From Eumeta japonica (lineage: Eukaryota; Arthropoda; Insecta; Lepidoptera; Psychidae), in contig BGZK01001193.1 in the NCBI GenBank assembly GCA_005406025.1, positions 62,001 through 126,000 on the forward strand: a stretch of DNA of 64,000 nt. The letters are read 5' to 3'. A model generated the notes under the pieces. It was given only the letters and a program-made list of their open reading frames with translations, was not told the DNA's origin and ran no database searches. This document shows positions 32,401 through 42,660 of this stretch, piece after piece. The number at the start of each line of letters is the position of its first letter. Position 1 is the stretch's first letter. A program made the position numbers and the translations under genes.

Positions 32401-34250
32401 TGCCTTTTGATTACTATTGATAAGGTTCGAGAAAAGTGGTCACAAACGGGAACTCCAACGTGTGGAAAAGATTATGCAAACAAAAAACTTTCTGGCCTAT
32501 TAGATCAAGTGAAAAACTTACAAAAAGTTCCGAGCGTAAACAGTCAAAGACGCAAAAGCAGGAATAGTCAAGTATTGGTCACAAATTGAAAAATTTATTC
32601 GACATTGCTCAATTCATCGTTGAAAGATTTATCAATGACTGTTAGTGTTTATGAACGCACCCAATATTAATTCTTTTATCGCGCTTTTGTGGCGCTACTA
32701 TCAATAGCGAAATGTCATTGTACCTATTCCCTCATGTTCTTTTGCCGCGTTTTTGTAACATTCGATAGTCGCAATAAAACCATATTATATATTAATTACA
32801 AGCAGTGAGTTTATTTATCTGTCCACATTTGCAACCCGAATTCCTTTAATGACAATCAAAAATTATTCCTGGTCGGTCAAAACTCAAAAAGATCAATAGA
32901 TAATACTTTAAAACCGAAAGAGATCGATAAAGATATGATTATTGATTGTGCTGATAGTTTTATGACATTTTTGATAGCTTTTTCAATTTGACATGATTAT
33001 TAGTTAGACATGAATTAGTATTTCTATTTTTAGATATAGGTGAGGTTGAAAGTAATATGCTTTTAGCTACTCAAAAATCTGGAATAATTTGATCTGACTT
33101 ATCAGCGACCACGTCTAGTCAGACATCTAACCCAGTATCTGACTGAAATTCCGATAAGACAACCAAAGAAAATTAATGTAATGACACCCGAACTTTCTGG
33201 AGCACTCGATCGAGGAGAAGTTAGTGATAGAAACGTTCTTTTAGTTGCTGCGTATAAGATCGTAGGGGTTGATATTTCCACCCTCAATCTTAGTCACGGT
33301 ACACTTTATCGTGGCCGTATTAAGTTCAGAACAAACATCGCCGAAGATCTGAAAAAGGAATTCCGCACAGAAGACCTTTATGTTGTGCATTGGGACGGTA
33401 AAGTTCTGAGCGATATTTCTGAAAAGAAATCTGTAGATTGTATTGCGATTCATCTATCCGTCAATGGAGTTGATTAGCTTCTTGGAGTTCCAAAAGCTGG
33501 CAGTGGAACAGCACATCAACAGGCTTCAGCTGTTATTTTAACTTTAAACCAATGGAATATAGCTCCATACGTGAAAGCGATGTTTGTTAACACATCATCC
33601 GTCAATATCGGTAAGGTTCATACAATGAATAATTTACTCTAAAATTTTTATTTTTAATCTTATTTGTAGTTTTAAAAAATGTTTTCACTTGTAGTATTCA
33701 CAAAGGTACATGTGTTTCGATTGAAAAAAAAAGTTAAATCGGAAGTTAGTATGGCTCCCACGCCGCCATCACGTAATGGAAATTAGTTTGCGGGGAGTTT
33801 GTGAAGTATATTGGAATACGACAACTGGTACTAATGTACCAATACTGGTCGTTTCAAAAATTCTTGGGACAGTCAAAGTATAGAAGTAGAATGAAGGATG
33901 AAACTGTCGCAAACATCTTAACACATGAACGTGCTGAAACAGTCAAATTTATTAACAACTGCTTACAGGTAAAAATGGCTTGCTATACTTTACGAGTATG
34001 CTCATAATTATTCATCATAACATAATTTTTAGAAAAGGTTATTTCAACATGGTCTTATGATGATAGTCACATCGAATGTGCTGAAATGAAAAAAAATTAA
34101 AAGTAACGAATGACGTAGCTGAAAGAGGAATTGCGTTAGTTGAAGAATATAACAATTACCTCACTAAAGATGAAGAGCAAGTACAGCATTTGTTACAAGT
34201 ATTCAAGAACATCGGCATTTAACCAAACTGTTTAAAAAAAAATCTTCAAT
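32401..34250 (+). pseudogene. transposase-like protein of the long-TIR transposon, degenerate
   Basis: Open pieces on the plus strand are as follows. 32407-32589 has KVREKWSQTGTPTCGKDYAN and LLDQVKNLQK. About 33095-33610 has MTPELSGALDRGEVSDRN, then LYVVHWDGKVLSDISEKK, and after a TAG LLGVPKAGSGTAHQQASAV. 33801-33970 has a degenerate ANILTHERAETVKFINNCLQ. 34095-34250 has VTNDVAERGIALVEEYNNYL and KDEEQVQHLLQV. I remember this combination (VVHWDGK...DI and NDxAERG) from uncharacterised, often multicopy proteins of arthropods and cnidarians. The Asp of VHWDGK and the C-terminal NDVAERG are candidates for conserved active-site or dimerisation residues. This is inference. Several stops and about 750 bp of lost or disordered middle show it is dead. 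Confidence 0.6.
32639..32852. repeat. possible solo LTR inserted in the transposon
   Basis: The stretch starts TGTTAGTG, has an internal AATAAA at 32774, and contains a T-rich GAGTTTATTTATC block. It is flanked by AATGAC on both sides (32633-32638 and 32847-32852), and it interrupts the transposase reading. That is LTR-like, but the right end does not show a clear CA and there is no partner, so this stays tentative. Confidence 0.25.
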
Positions 34251-34489
34251 ACTAATGATAATTTGGATTTAATTTATGACTAAGTAATTTTAAAACCATT
34301 CATAAGCAAAGTAAATAAGTTTCTTATTTAAACAAAACCAATCGTCACTTAATTTATTCCTTACGTAAGTATTTCAAATGACTAAAGAAAAATTTTCGTC
34401 TTTAGGTTAAACAAAAATGAAATAAACTACAGTTTTGAAGCCCATTGATGCTAAAAATGTTCTCAAAGAGTTTCATTGGTCTTATTATT

Positions 34490-34910
34490 GCAAAATATTA
34501 TCAATAATTTTTCTCTAAAAACTAAATTTAAAACCAACATATTTTTTTTGGTGATTTGTTCCAATAAGACCATCAAATTTGCTGTAATACATCAAAAACG
34601 TTAAAATTTGCGATAAATTGAACTTTGGCTTCGAATAACTCTTAAATTATTAGGTTTCGTAAAAAATCATAAGAGATCTTTCTTTTCTTAGAGCGTTCAA
34701 TTCTCTACAAAAATAAGCAGGTGGATTTTTTTATGACGTACGACAGGTTATCAATAAAAATCAGAAGGTTCAAAAAAAAATTTTATCATGTTATTCTTAT
34801 GGGAAATAGAAAAATGCGATGCGGACAATCTTAATATTACTATTAAGCGCTTAAATCTTAACTGGTATTTTTTTACGTCATAAATATACTTTTAAACCTG
34901 TTTGCAAGAA
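34490..34910 (-). repeat. right long terminal inverted repeat
   Basis: It is the partner of 31635-32045, inverted, ending TTTGCAAGAA before a TA run. Confidence 0.8.
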
Positions 34911-35051
34911 TATATATATAGTGATAAAACTATATATGTATATAGTAAAAACTATGTATGTAGTTTTATCATTATATATATGATGTAATAAATAAAACCA
35001 TGATTTATCATTTAAAGCAATGTTTTAGTAATGAATATTTCTATAATAGCA

Positions 35052-35840
35052 CTATATGATGAATGGTTCGAGAAATAAATACTTTATCACGTGTCGAGAT
35101 CGAATTTGGATTGATATTCCGTTTTTTATTAAAAAATAACACTTCACAGCTATCACTGTTTGAGCCATATCAACACGATCCAAGTGCACGCTGATCTTAC
35201 TGGGAACTGCATTTGAATGATGAATTCTAACTTTCAATATTAAATTGGGAATTTGAACGAATGTTATGTCTATTTGTGGAGTTGTAGGATCTTCGGTAAT
35301 TATCTTGGGCCAACTAAATTCGATAATATTCGTTAAACATGTCATATTATCAACCTGTCAACTATACGGTCATAAGCTTTTAGTCGTGCCTGTTGGCGAT
35401 TGCAGCGCTTTCACGGGGAAAACGCATTTTTAAATTCACGATTCCACAATGCATAGCGACCACTCCAAAAGCGTACGCTAATTCGTACAAGAAGCATTCA
35501 ACTTAACCGTTGGAAATGTTATTCGAATACATATTCCCCTTTAGATATCGTTTTGTGGACATTCAATTGAGGGACGTTTGTATGGTTAATGGACTTGAAT
35601 CCGATAACTCCTTGATAAATTACTTCAAGTTTTCTGCCTTGAAATCTGATGCTAAAGTTTAATCTTGTACCTTAACTGATACTACATCTAAACATATCAT
35701 CAAAAGCATCACGATTCAGTACCGGCACAACGGATGTATACACCAATAATTTCCAAGCTCCTTTGAGTATTCGTTAAGGTTCTAGAGTTAGGCCGTTTCG
35801 AAGAAGGTCTTCGAAACGAAGATCTTGAGATTTATTCCAA
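35052..35840 (-). pseudogene. unidentified decayed coding region
   Basis: The minus strand has consecutive protein-like stretches in shifting frames. They are LLVYTSVVPVLNRDAFDDMF (about 35680-35765); FQGRKLEVIYQGVIGFKS and VHKTISKGEYVFE (35520-35680); FLYELAYAFGVVAMHCGIVN and RFPRESAAIANRHD (35380-35510); then a 97-codon frame (35052-35345) with EFSWPKIITEDPTTPQIDIT and SKISVHLDRVDMAQTVIAVK. Their order and spacing suggest one protein of about 260 residues broken by a few frameshifts. I do not recognise it. A transposon, viral-derived or host-gene relic are all possible. Confidence 0.35.
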
Positions 35841-35844
35841 GACA

Positions 35845-36710
35845 ACGCTATGATAAATATTTTTGAGTCTAGTCTTTTCCATAAACGAGTATTAATGATA
35901 AATTTACTAAAGCTGATTCTCGCAACTTTCGCGAGTTACACAATTTACACAAGTTACACAATTTGATAACTAATGACTTTTCCGTTTAACGCTCAAATGA
36001 CTTGTGAGTAAACCGCTCCGAAATTCATAAAAAATACAAATTCACATACATTTTTTTTTTTATAATTTGTTGCAATCTCAATATGTCGTAGCAATAGTAA
36101 TGACACGTATAAAGAAAAAAAAAGTGGACTTGTCAATTTCTTAAAATTTTTGCTCACAATGATATAACAATATTACGTGTTCTTCTAGTTAACATTTGAA
36201 CGTAAATCGTTGTCAGCGCGTGCGCAGTCTCTCGTTACTGCAAATGATACCTGCAATTAGAAAGCATGACATGTTGCAATATAAGCATTGGTATACAGAT
36301 CAAAATCGCATGCACATTAAATATTTGAAACTTGAAATTTATTTCCAAAATTTTTTCAACTTTGTAAGACACTGTTAATCTAACATTTTTAAAGTATTTG
36401 TTGTACCTAAAAAAGAAACAGCTGTTGAGCGGCTGTTTATACGGCTTTTGTCAAAATCGTTCATCAGTTCATGGGTTTTGAATTGACCCGACTCAACCCG
36501 TCGATGGTCAATTAATGGGGAGGACCGTCGGCTTGTACATAATTAATGTACATATTCGATTAGATTTGTCACAAAAAATACTTGTGAAGCTTCCGTGTTA
36601 TAGATATACCCTGGGTGATTATGCGCGTGAATAACAAACTTATGTAAGGAGTGGAATATCAAAATACTTGTTGACGGCGCGCTCGGGTTTCATGTTTATG
36701 AATGCCGTCG
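35845..36710. other. intergenic, no gene recognised
   Basis: A short tandem GTTACACAATTT-type repeat lies at 35935-35962. Otherwise unremarkable AT-rich DNA. Confidence 0.35.
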
Positions 36711-36715
36711 TACTA

Positions 36716-37213
36716 TAGTGGAATCTCAATAACTCGAATGTCAAGGGAAATACAAAAAAATTCGAGTTAACGAGTTTTAGACTTAACAAGAACTTCGAGA
36801 TACATATGACTGTGTCGACAAGGAACAAACATAACGTTCTCTGCTGTGTTACTTAGAAATTTTCGGGAATGTATTCATTCATTGCACGTGTACAAGACAA
36901 AAACAATAGATTAGAAGCCCAGAATTCGAACATTCATTTTGGAATTTATTGCTATTATTTCGGGAATTTCCAAACAAGATGTCATTATATTTTACCAACT
37001 ACAACTTACGAAGTCTTCTTTTTGAAATTAGAGTTATAGAGTATAAATATGTATTATCAATACTTCGTAGGGAAATAACATTTTGTTCGAGTTACAAAGT
37101 CTAAATAATTCGAGATACCGCGTATTTAGGGGTTCATCGGAAGGGAATGGCATTTTTTTTCGACTTATTGAGGATTTCGACTTAACGAGGTTCGAGTTAT
37201 TGAGATTCCACTG
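36716..37213. mobile_element. pogo-type MITE with TA duplication
   Basis: The left end is TAGTGGAATCTCAATAACTC. The right end is GAGTTATTGAGATTCCACTG, its complement with one terminal difference. TA flanks both sides (36714-36715 and 37214-37215). The 498-bp interior repeats ATTCGAGTTA / CGACTTA motifs near both ends and is non-coding. CAGTGGAATCTCRATAACTCGAA ends with TA duplication are typical of pogo/Tigger-like elements. Confidence 0.75.
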
Positions 37214-37740
37214 TACAAGGTTATAATTTGTCCTTATACCGTTTATTTTTTACTTTAATAATATTTTTCATATCCGTAATATTAATTGCTATGCGGATAA
37301 CTACACTGGGGATATCCTGTATTTTGGTCAAGGATAAGGTTCCTTCACGGGAACATATCGAGCAATACTTGCGTTCGATATTGAGATGTATCTAAATACA
37401 TCATCAGATATATTAGAAATATTAGACACAGCATAGTTCAATTTCACTACATGAAAAAACAGGTTGTGCGCGTGCGCCACAAAAAAAAGTATCTCTGCTG
37501 TTGCTTCTCGTTTCATAGATATGCGGCGTAATAACGAACTTTTAAATGATTTTAATATAGTATATCATGCAATGTCCACTTTTAGAGTTACTTAAAATGT
37601 AATATTAAGGCGGTTTATAAAAAAATAGCAGTACCCCGTAGACGCAACAATATTTTTGCTCACAACGCTGCCTTCACCTCAATAAAAGCCAAATGCGGCT
37701 GCACATGAAACATTGTCCTTGTTCTTGAACTGGAGCACAT
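37214..37740. other. intergenic
   Basis: Nothing recognised on either strand. Confidence 0.35.
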
Positions 37741-37745
37741 CAAAA

Positions 37746-38024
37746 TTAATTCTTTACATTTGACAAAATACAGGAAGGAATTGCTTTAACAGCGTATAAT
37801 CCAGTGGCTTCTGATCGTCTTATTGTTGTGATTAATCGAAATGATATTACTGCTCTTTGCATATTTTCTCGCAGTTTAGGGGGGTATATTACAATATAAA
37901 TTATTTTATTACTTTCAGTCGCAACATCATCAGCTCCTAAGTTGATAAAGACTACCGAGCTATCCGACATACATCCAAATTTCACCCCTAAAACGTCAAC
38001 TATCTGGACTCCACCATAATACAT
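37746..38024 (-). pseudogene. possible SGNH-hydrolase-like fragment
   Basis: A 92-codon minus frame begins MYYGGVQIVDVLGVKFGC and continues SSVVFINLGADDVATESNKI. The layout (GA/GV-x-I-x-D-V-L then VVxxxLGxDDV) resembles the esterase-like SGNH domains found in ORF1 of some LINEs, where a GxND block follows the strand. Here the Asn is replaced (GADDV). The remainder does not continue the fold clearly. This is weak resemblance only. Confidence 0.25.
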
Positions 38025-39870
38025 TACACGAGCAATTTTCTGCTGTGCAAATCGAAATTGTAGAATGATTTTTTTTCAGTAGTGTACCAAGCAACACGAT
38101 TTCTCAATCATTAAATAAGGCTTATGCCGTTTAAAGGTCTCCAATAAAACTCACCATTTTGATGCTTTGAGACAAGTAGGGAGAAACCGACGTCTACGCT
38201 ATGGCACATTCGTCTAGCATCAGAGTCAGAGCCACGACTTGTATTTAAAGGTCGTTAATTTCATTGTCTAATTGGAAATACAAATGAACGCGACAGTGAT
38301 AGGAAACGAAATTTATGAATAGTCTAAGCTTCTAAATTTGAACATAAAATTGTTTTAAAATAATATTTTTTCTTGATTACAAGAAAGATAATGCACATAA
38401 ATCTTATAAGTTCGTGTTCTATTCAAACTAGTCGTCTCCTGTAGCTCAGCTCGCGTGAACTGTGCTTCTTGCGTCTATTCTGGTTATTGCATGGGTATAC
38501 AATAACCAGATGGTGACGGGTTTTTTTTTTGTTTTTTTAAACATATATGATTTAAGAAATTATTTCCTGTAATAAAAGTCAATACATACCTGTTTTGAGG
38601 ACGTGAACTATTTTCCCGGTTAAATTTAGATCAAGGTTTTAACAAACAAACACACTTAGCCATTTATTTGCATCGAACGGAATTAACTATATTATGTTGT
38701 GATAACTGTATGCAATAGACATATACGCTGAGGAATAAAATGCATTTTTTTTCGATGGTTTTACTGCGGTGCATTATTTATATTTATTTCATCACAAGTC
38801 TAATACAAATAAAGGTGATTGTTGTATTTCTAAAAGGCCCCTTCAAAATATGACAGCTCATCGACACAATGACACAAAATACGACATAGTGTACCTAAAA
38901 AAATAAACACTAGCAAAATAACAAAAATACCCAAAATAGAATCAATATCGGCACTGCTATTGGAATAGAAAACGGGAAAGCGATAGACCTGAATCGACAT
39001 CGGAAACGATCATCAGTAGATTCAGTTTTAGCAGAACGAAGCAGACGGGCTACTTAAAAATACGGTTATATTAAAAAAGATAGAAACAACCAAATGACAA
39101 ACCAAACATTGTAATTATATAAAAACTAATCGTTTACAAATTCTAACCAATGAAATATTGCATAAATAGTGGATATCTGATAATCGACAAATATGAAAAA
39201 TTTTATTATTCATGCGTTGCACAGCAGGTATGCTAATTTTTGACATCGCTGATTATTTATATTTATCTCGCCTTTCACCAGTATCTGAAATTGTCTTCTA
39301 CTATTCATCAGTAAAAAGATGAGATGAAAAAAATTAATTATATGCTTAAAAACCCGATCACAAAAAAGGGAAACGAAAAATTAAGAATCAGAATCAAAAA
39401 TTAAGAATAAGAATACGGTAAAAATATTGGTGCTTACAATTAATATTTTTGTAATTAATAACTCTTTCATTAATTATAGGTTCGATAAACTGAGTGCTTC
39501 CTTGTCGGTGTTAATCGTGAAAATGTTTTTTGATAAATTGAACGAACTAAGTTGAACTTGTTTGCATAAATATATAAATCTATACAGGTTTTTATCTTTA
39601 CTCTCTTATAATTAATTACCTATATAAAAGGTCAGGATGATTTTTTTTTATAAGCATAGAAAAAATCTAAATAGATAGACTACTTTTTAGAAAATCTGTC
39701 TGTTTGATTACATGTTTGATACCATTGATCGGATTTTAACGAGGTTTTCACAGGCAGATAGAGCTTAGCTTATAGCTATAATCTAGGGTTCTTTTCATGC
39801 GAACAAGAAAATGTGAGAGAAAAAATTATTATCGGGGCAAGGTAGTGAAAAAGTGTAAAATTTATTTTCA
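38025..39870. other. intergenic; minor hexamer-like patches
   Basis: Short AATCGR-type runs occur at 38935-39005 (ATCGGCAC, GACCTGAATCGACATCGG) and 39365-39420 (AATTAAGAATCAGAATC). No gene seen. Confidence 0.4.
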
Positions 39871-39876
39871 CACATG

Positions 39877-40140
39877 GAAAGCTACACTATCCCAGAGTAA
39901 AACAACTTGTAGTTTATTTTGATACTAGGATTTGTCCTGTCATCGTACAAATTAAAACCATGAGCCGTATTGAAATTGAAAGCCGACTGGGACTAGAATC
40001 GAGATCTAAGACCAGGACCGAATTTGAGAACGAGACCGGTCTTGAAACCGATTGTCGGATCGGATTTAGAATCAAGAGCGTAACCTGTATCGAAATCAAG
40101 AACAGTACCGGAACCAGAATTAGAGTCGAGAACGAGATTT
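39877..40140 (+). repeat. hexamer-tract repeat, copy 3
   Basis: The head unit GGAAAGCTACACTATCCCAG lies at 39877 and is followed by a TTTATTTTGATACTAGGATT block that also matches copy 2. A long tract then runs at 39960-40140 of GAAATTGAAAGCCG, AATCGAGATCTAAGACCAGG, GAAACCGATTGTCGG and ATCAAGAACAGTACCGGAAC units. The 60-codon frames across it on both strands are by-products of the periodicity. Confidence 0.6.
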
Positions 40141-40995
40141 AAATCAACAGCGAGGTTTCTCCATATAAAAGATGAAGGAATACATTCTATGTCCACACAC
40201 GTGAAACCGTGGGACGAATGCTAATTGATCTATATTGACATAACAATTTCGTATTCTCATTCAAAACTTGTATGTGTTGTAGTTTTTGCCGCACTCGGTT
40301 GAATGCCCGAAGATAATAAATAAAGATGAATCTAATAATGGAATCTCTCAACAGCTTTGATACAGATAATTCAGTGATTCTGATTCAGATCCGAACGGAA
40401 ATGTTTTCATTTGAACTATATTCAGCACACCATTCGAGTTCCAAACACAAATTATAAAAAAATTATGTGTTTAAGTTGTAACCTGTGTGACTCTATTAAT
40501 ACCATATCATCAACATTCCGACCGAGATGTGATGACGGGAAGATCATTGCATTTTAAAAAGTTGTAAAATTGGACGGCGTGTCCGCAACACGAGTGTAGT
40601 AACTGCGCAAACACATCGGGGTCAACTGATACACTTCATTGTATAATTCCGTTTGCACTGTACTCTCGTTGTCGGTAGTCGAAGTTTACGTAACGGAATT
40701 TGTAAATCTGACGATCTCTTTTGTCGTCTCAGCATAATCGTATCATACGCGTGGATGATATATCGAGATGTTTGCTTAAGAAATCTTCACCAGATTCTAT
40801 AAATGCATATTACGAAATTATCGATTATCATTCGTAGTTGTCTTGTTTGTTAGACAAGTATTATGATTTTTTTCCAATCTAGTTATTCTATTCTTCATGA
40901 CATATTTAATGTAAATCTATATTTAATGTAAATCTAAATTTCAACTGTATTCAATGTAAAGTAGAGATTCGGTAACCCGAAACTCTGTTGGACTA
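40141..40995. other. intergenic
   Basis: No gene or clear repeat. A small direct duplication, TATTTAATGTAAATCTA, lies at about 40900-40935. Confidence 0.35.
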
Positions 40996-40997
40996 TA

Positions 40998-42263
40998 TGT
41001 AGGTGACACATAGATTTTTTAGAACTGATCACTTAGAAACAAAAAAAAACATGTTTCGATTCTAAACATAGAACTCTTTGTCAACTTTATTGTGTATACT
41101 GAATCTGTCTGTCATTTATTTCTACAAGTTGGCGGCAAAACGAAAATTGTTCGTATAACGTCAACATGAATTTAACACGAAAAAAATTTCGTGCAATGAT
41201 TTTTTTTATGACTTACGTTGTCATTTGAGCCAACGTAAAAGTTATGACAGACTTCGGGTGCCTTTCATAATGAAGCTCCATCCCTTGTCAATGTTTATAA
41301 CTGATTTAACGAATTCAAACGTTGTGGCACTAATCTGAACAATGATCTGTGTGAGACACAGCTTTCTACGGCGACGACCGAAGACAACATCGTGCTATAC
41401 GGCTCTCGATAGAGACTGACAAACGAGAGACATGCCAGCAGATTTGAACACGCTTACACATTGGTATAAGTGCACAAAATCTTTCATGAACATTTAGTGG
41501 TTAGGAAGCTTTGTGCTCGGTGGATATTTCATAATTTGATCGAAGCTCAAAAACTTCGTCGTGTTAATTGGTACCGCGAAATTATGCAAAGATTTGCCGG
41601 TGGTGCATTAAATGTTGCATACGACATAATAACCGGCGACGAAAATTGGATTTACTGTAACGATCCCGAAACCAAAAGACAGTCTGCTCAGTGAGTGTTA
41701 GCTTTCGAGGAGCTGTCTACTAAAATAAAACGCGGTCGAAGCTTCGCGAAAAAGATGGTGGCATCTTACTTTAGAATCTTCATTATGCAACAAATGTTTT
41801 AGAAGATAAAAAACAGACACTGCTAACTGTTAAACTTATAATTGTTTGCCTCTTGCTTTGGAAAAACTTCTAGAAAACGACCTTCCAGTAGGATTCTTCT
41901 TCATCATAACAATGCCTGACTACATATCACCAGACAAATAACTAACTATTTGGGGACGTTAAGTATAGAAAGACTGTCTTATCCGCCATATAGCCCGACC
42001 TCGTACCATCTAATTTTTATTTATTTCTTAAAATAAAAGAAAAAGTTTAAGGAAAATGGTTTACGAACACCGAGGAAACAGTAACTGCACATGAAAAGGC
42101 CGTCAAAGCTATCTCTAAGTGCAAGAGAACAAAGTGTTTTTCTCAGTGGTTTCACAGAATTCCGCGATATTTGCATCTCAACGCACACTATTTTAAAAAA
42201 CAATACAAACTATTTTAAAAAACAGTTTTAGATTTTCTAGGGACTTTCAGATTGACCCACATG
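40998..42263 (+). mobile_element. mariner transposon, lineage 2 copy 1 (TA-flanked)
   Basis: The 5' end is TGTAGGTGACACATAGATTT and the 3' end is GACTTTCAGATTGACCCACATG. TA lies on both sides (40996-40997 and 42264-42265). At 1.27 kb it is full length. The same ends are present at 45246/48308 and 56140/57374. Confidence 0.8.
41166..42230 (+). pseudogene. mariner transposase, lineage 2, degenerate
   Basis: It starts MNLTRKKFRAMIFF. After frame changes the clearest part (41470-41694) carries HKIFHEHLVVRKLCARWI, RVNWYREIMQRFAGGA and YDIITGDENWIYCNDPETK; TGDE(N/S)W holds the first catalytic Asp. Further on, relics of the second Asp block (LLHHDNA-like, about 41890) and of PPYSPTSYHLIF (about 41985) lead to a C-terminal FHRIPRYLHL-like end. 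A small tandem duplication of ACTATTTTAAAAAACA lies at 42187-42226. Multiple stops make it non-functional. Confidence 0.8.
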
Positions 42264-42269
42264 TAATGG

Positions 42270-42660
42270 GATGGGATTCGGAGAGCGTATGACTCATAGT
42301 CTGTTCTTTTATAAGGTCAATCATCCCACTCCTGAAACCTTTCATTACCTTTTATTTCAGAAACAGAGACTTAGAACTTACGACCGTAGTCACCGATGTG
42401 ATAACAACATCTTAAACCTACGGCTCTACGTGACCTCCTAGGCACGAATTAAGCACGAAGCTCCGCATACTTTGGTTTAAATTAAAAGGTCATCGGTCAT
42501 TTCATGCACGATAATAATCCTACCCTAACCTCGCACAAATTTGGAGGACGGTGCTGTCCGGTGAGGGTGTACCACCGAGAAGGGTGGTGCACTACAGCAG
42601 TTAGCGGTTAGGCATTCTCATGCCTGCATTCCCTTTGCCGTGTCACCCTTAATCCGCGGC
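42270..42660. repeat. GC-richer repeat-like sequence next to the mariner
   Basis: 42535-42655 (GTGAGGGTGTACCACCG...GGTGGTGCACTACAGCAG...CCTGCATTCCC) resembles pieces of common lepidopteran interspersed repeats. There are no boundaries and no second copy in the window. Confidence 0.3.

Larger units (their letters stand above)
31635..34910 (+). mobile_element. DNA transposon with long terminal inverted repeats, unclassified
   Basis: The left terminal repeat (31635-about 32045) starts TTCTTGTAAACAG. The right one (about 34490-34910) is its diverged reverse complement, ending CTGTTTGCAAGAA. The two arms align over about 410 bases with conserved blocks such as CCCATAAGAATAACATG, GTAGAGAATT, GAAACCTAATA, TTTTAACGTTTTTGATG and TTGGAACAAATC. 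The internal part carries a decayed transposase-like reading frame. Both ends lie in (TA)-rich DNA, so the target duplication cannot be read. Long arms occur in Mutator-like and several other superfamilies. I cannot assign one. Confidence 0.75.

Noticed and set aside
38430..38510. Possible tRNA-like sequence (GTAGCTCAGCTCGCG).
   Set aside because: It has no acceptor stem or anticodon arm that folds, and no T-arm consensus.
39914..40196. Overlapping 60-67-codon frames on both strands.
   Set aside because: They are produced by the six-base periodicity of the hexamer tract, which avoids stops in several frames.
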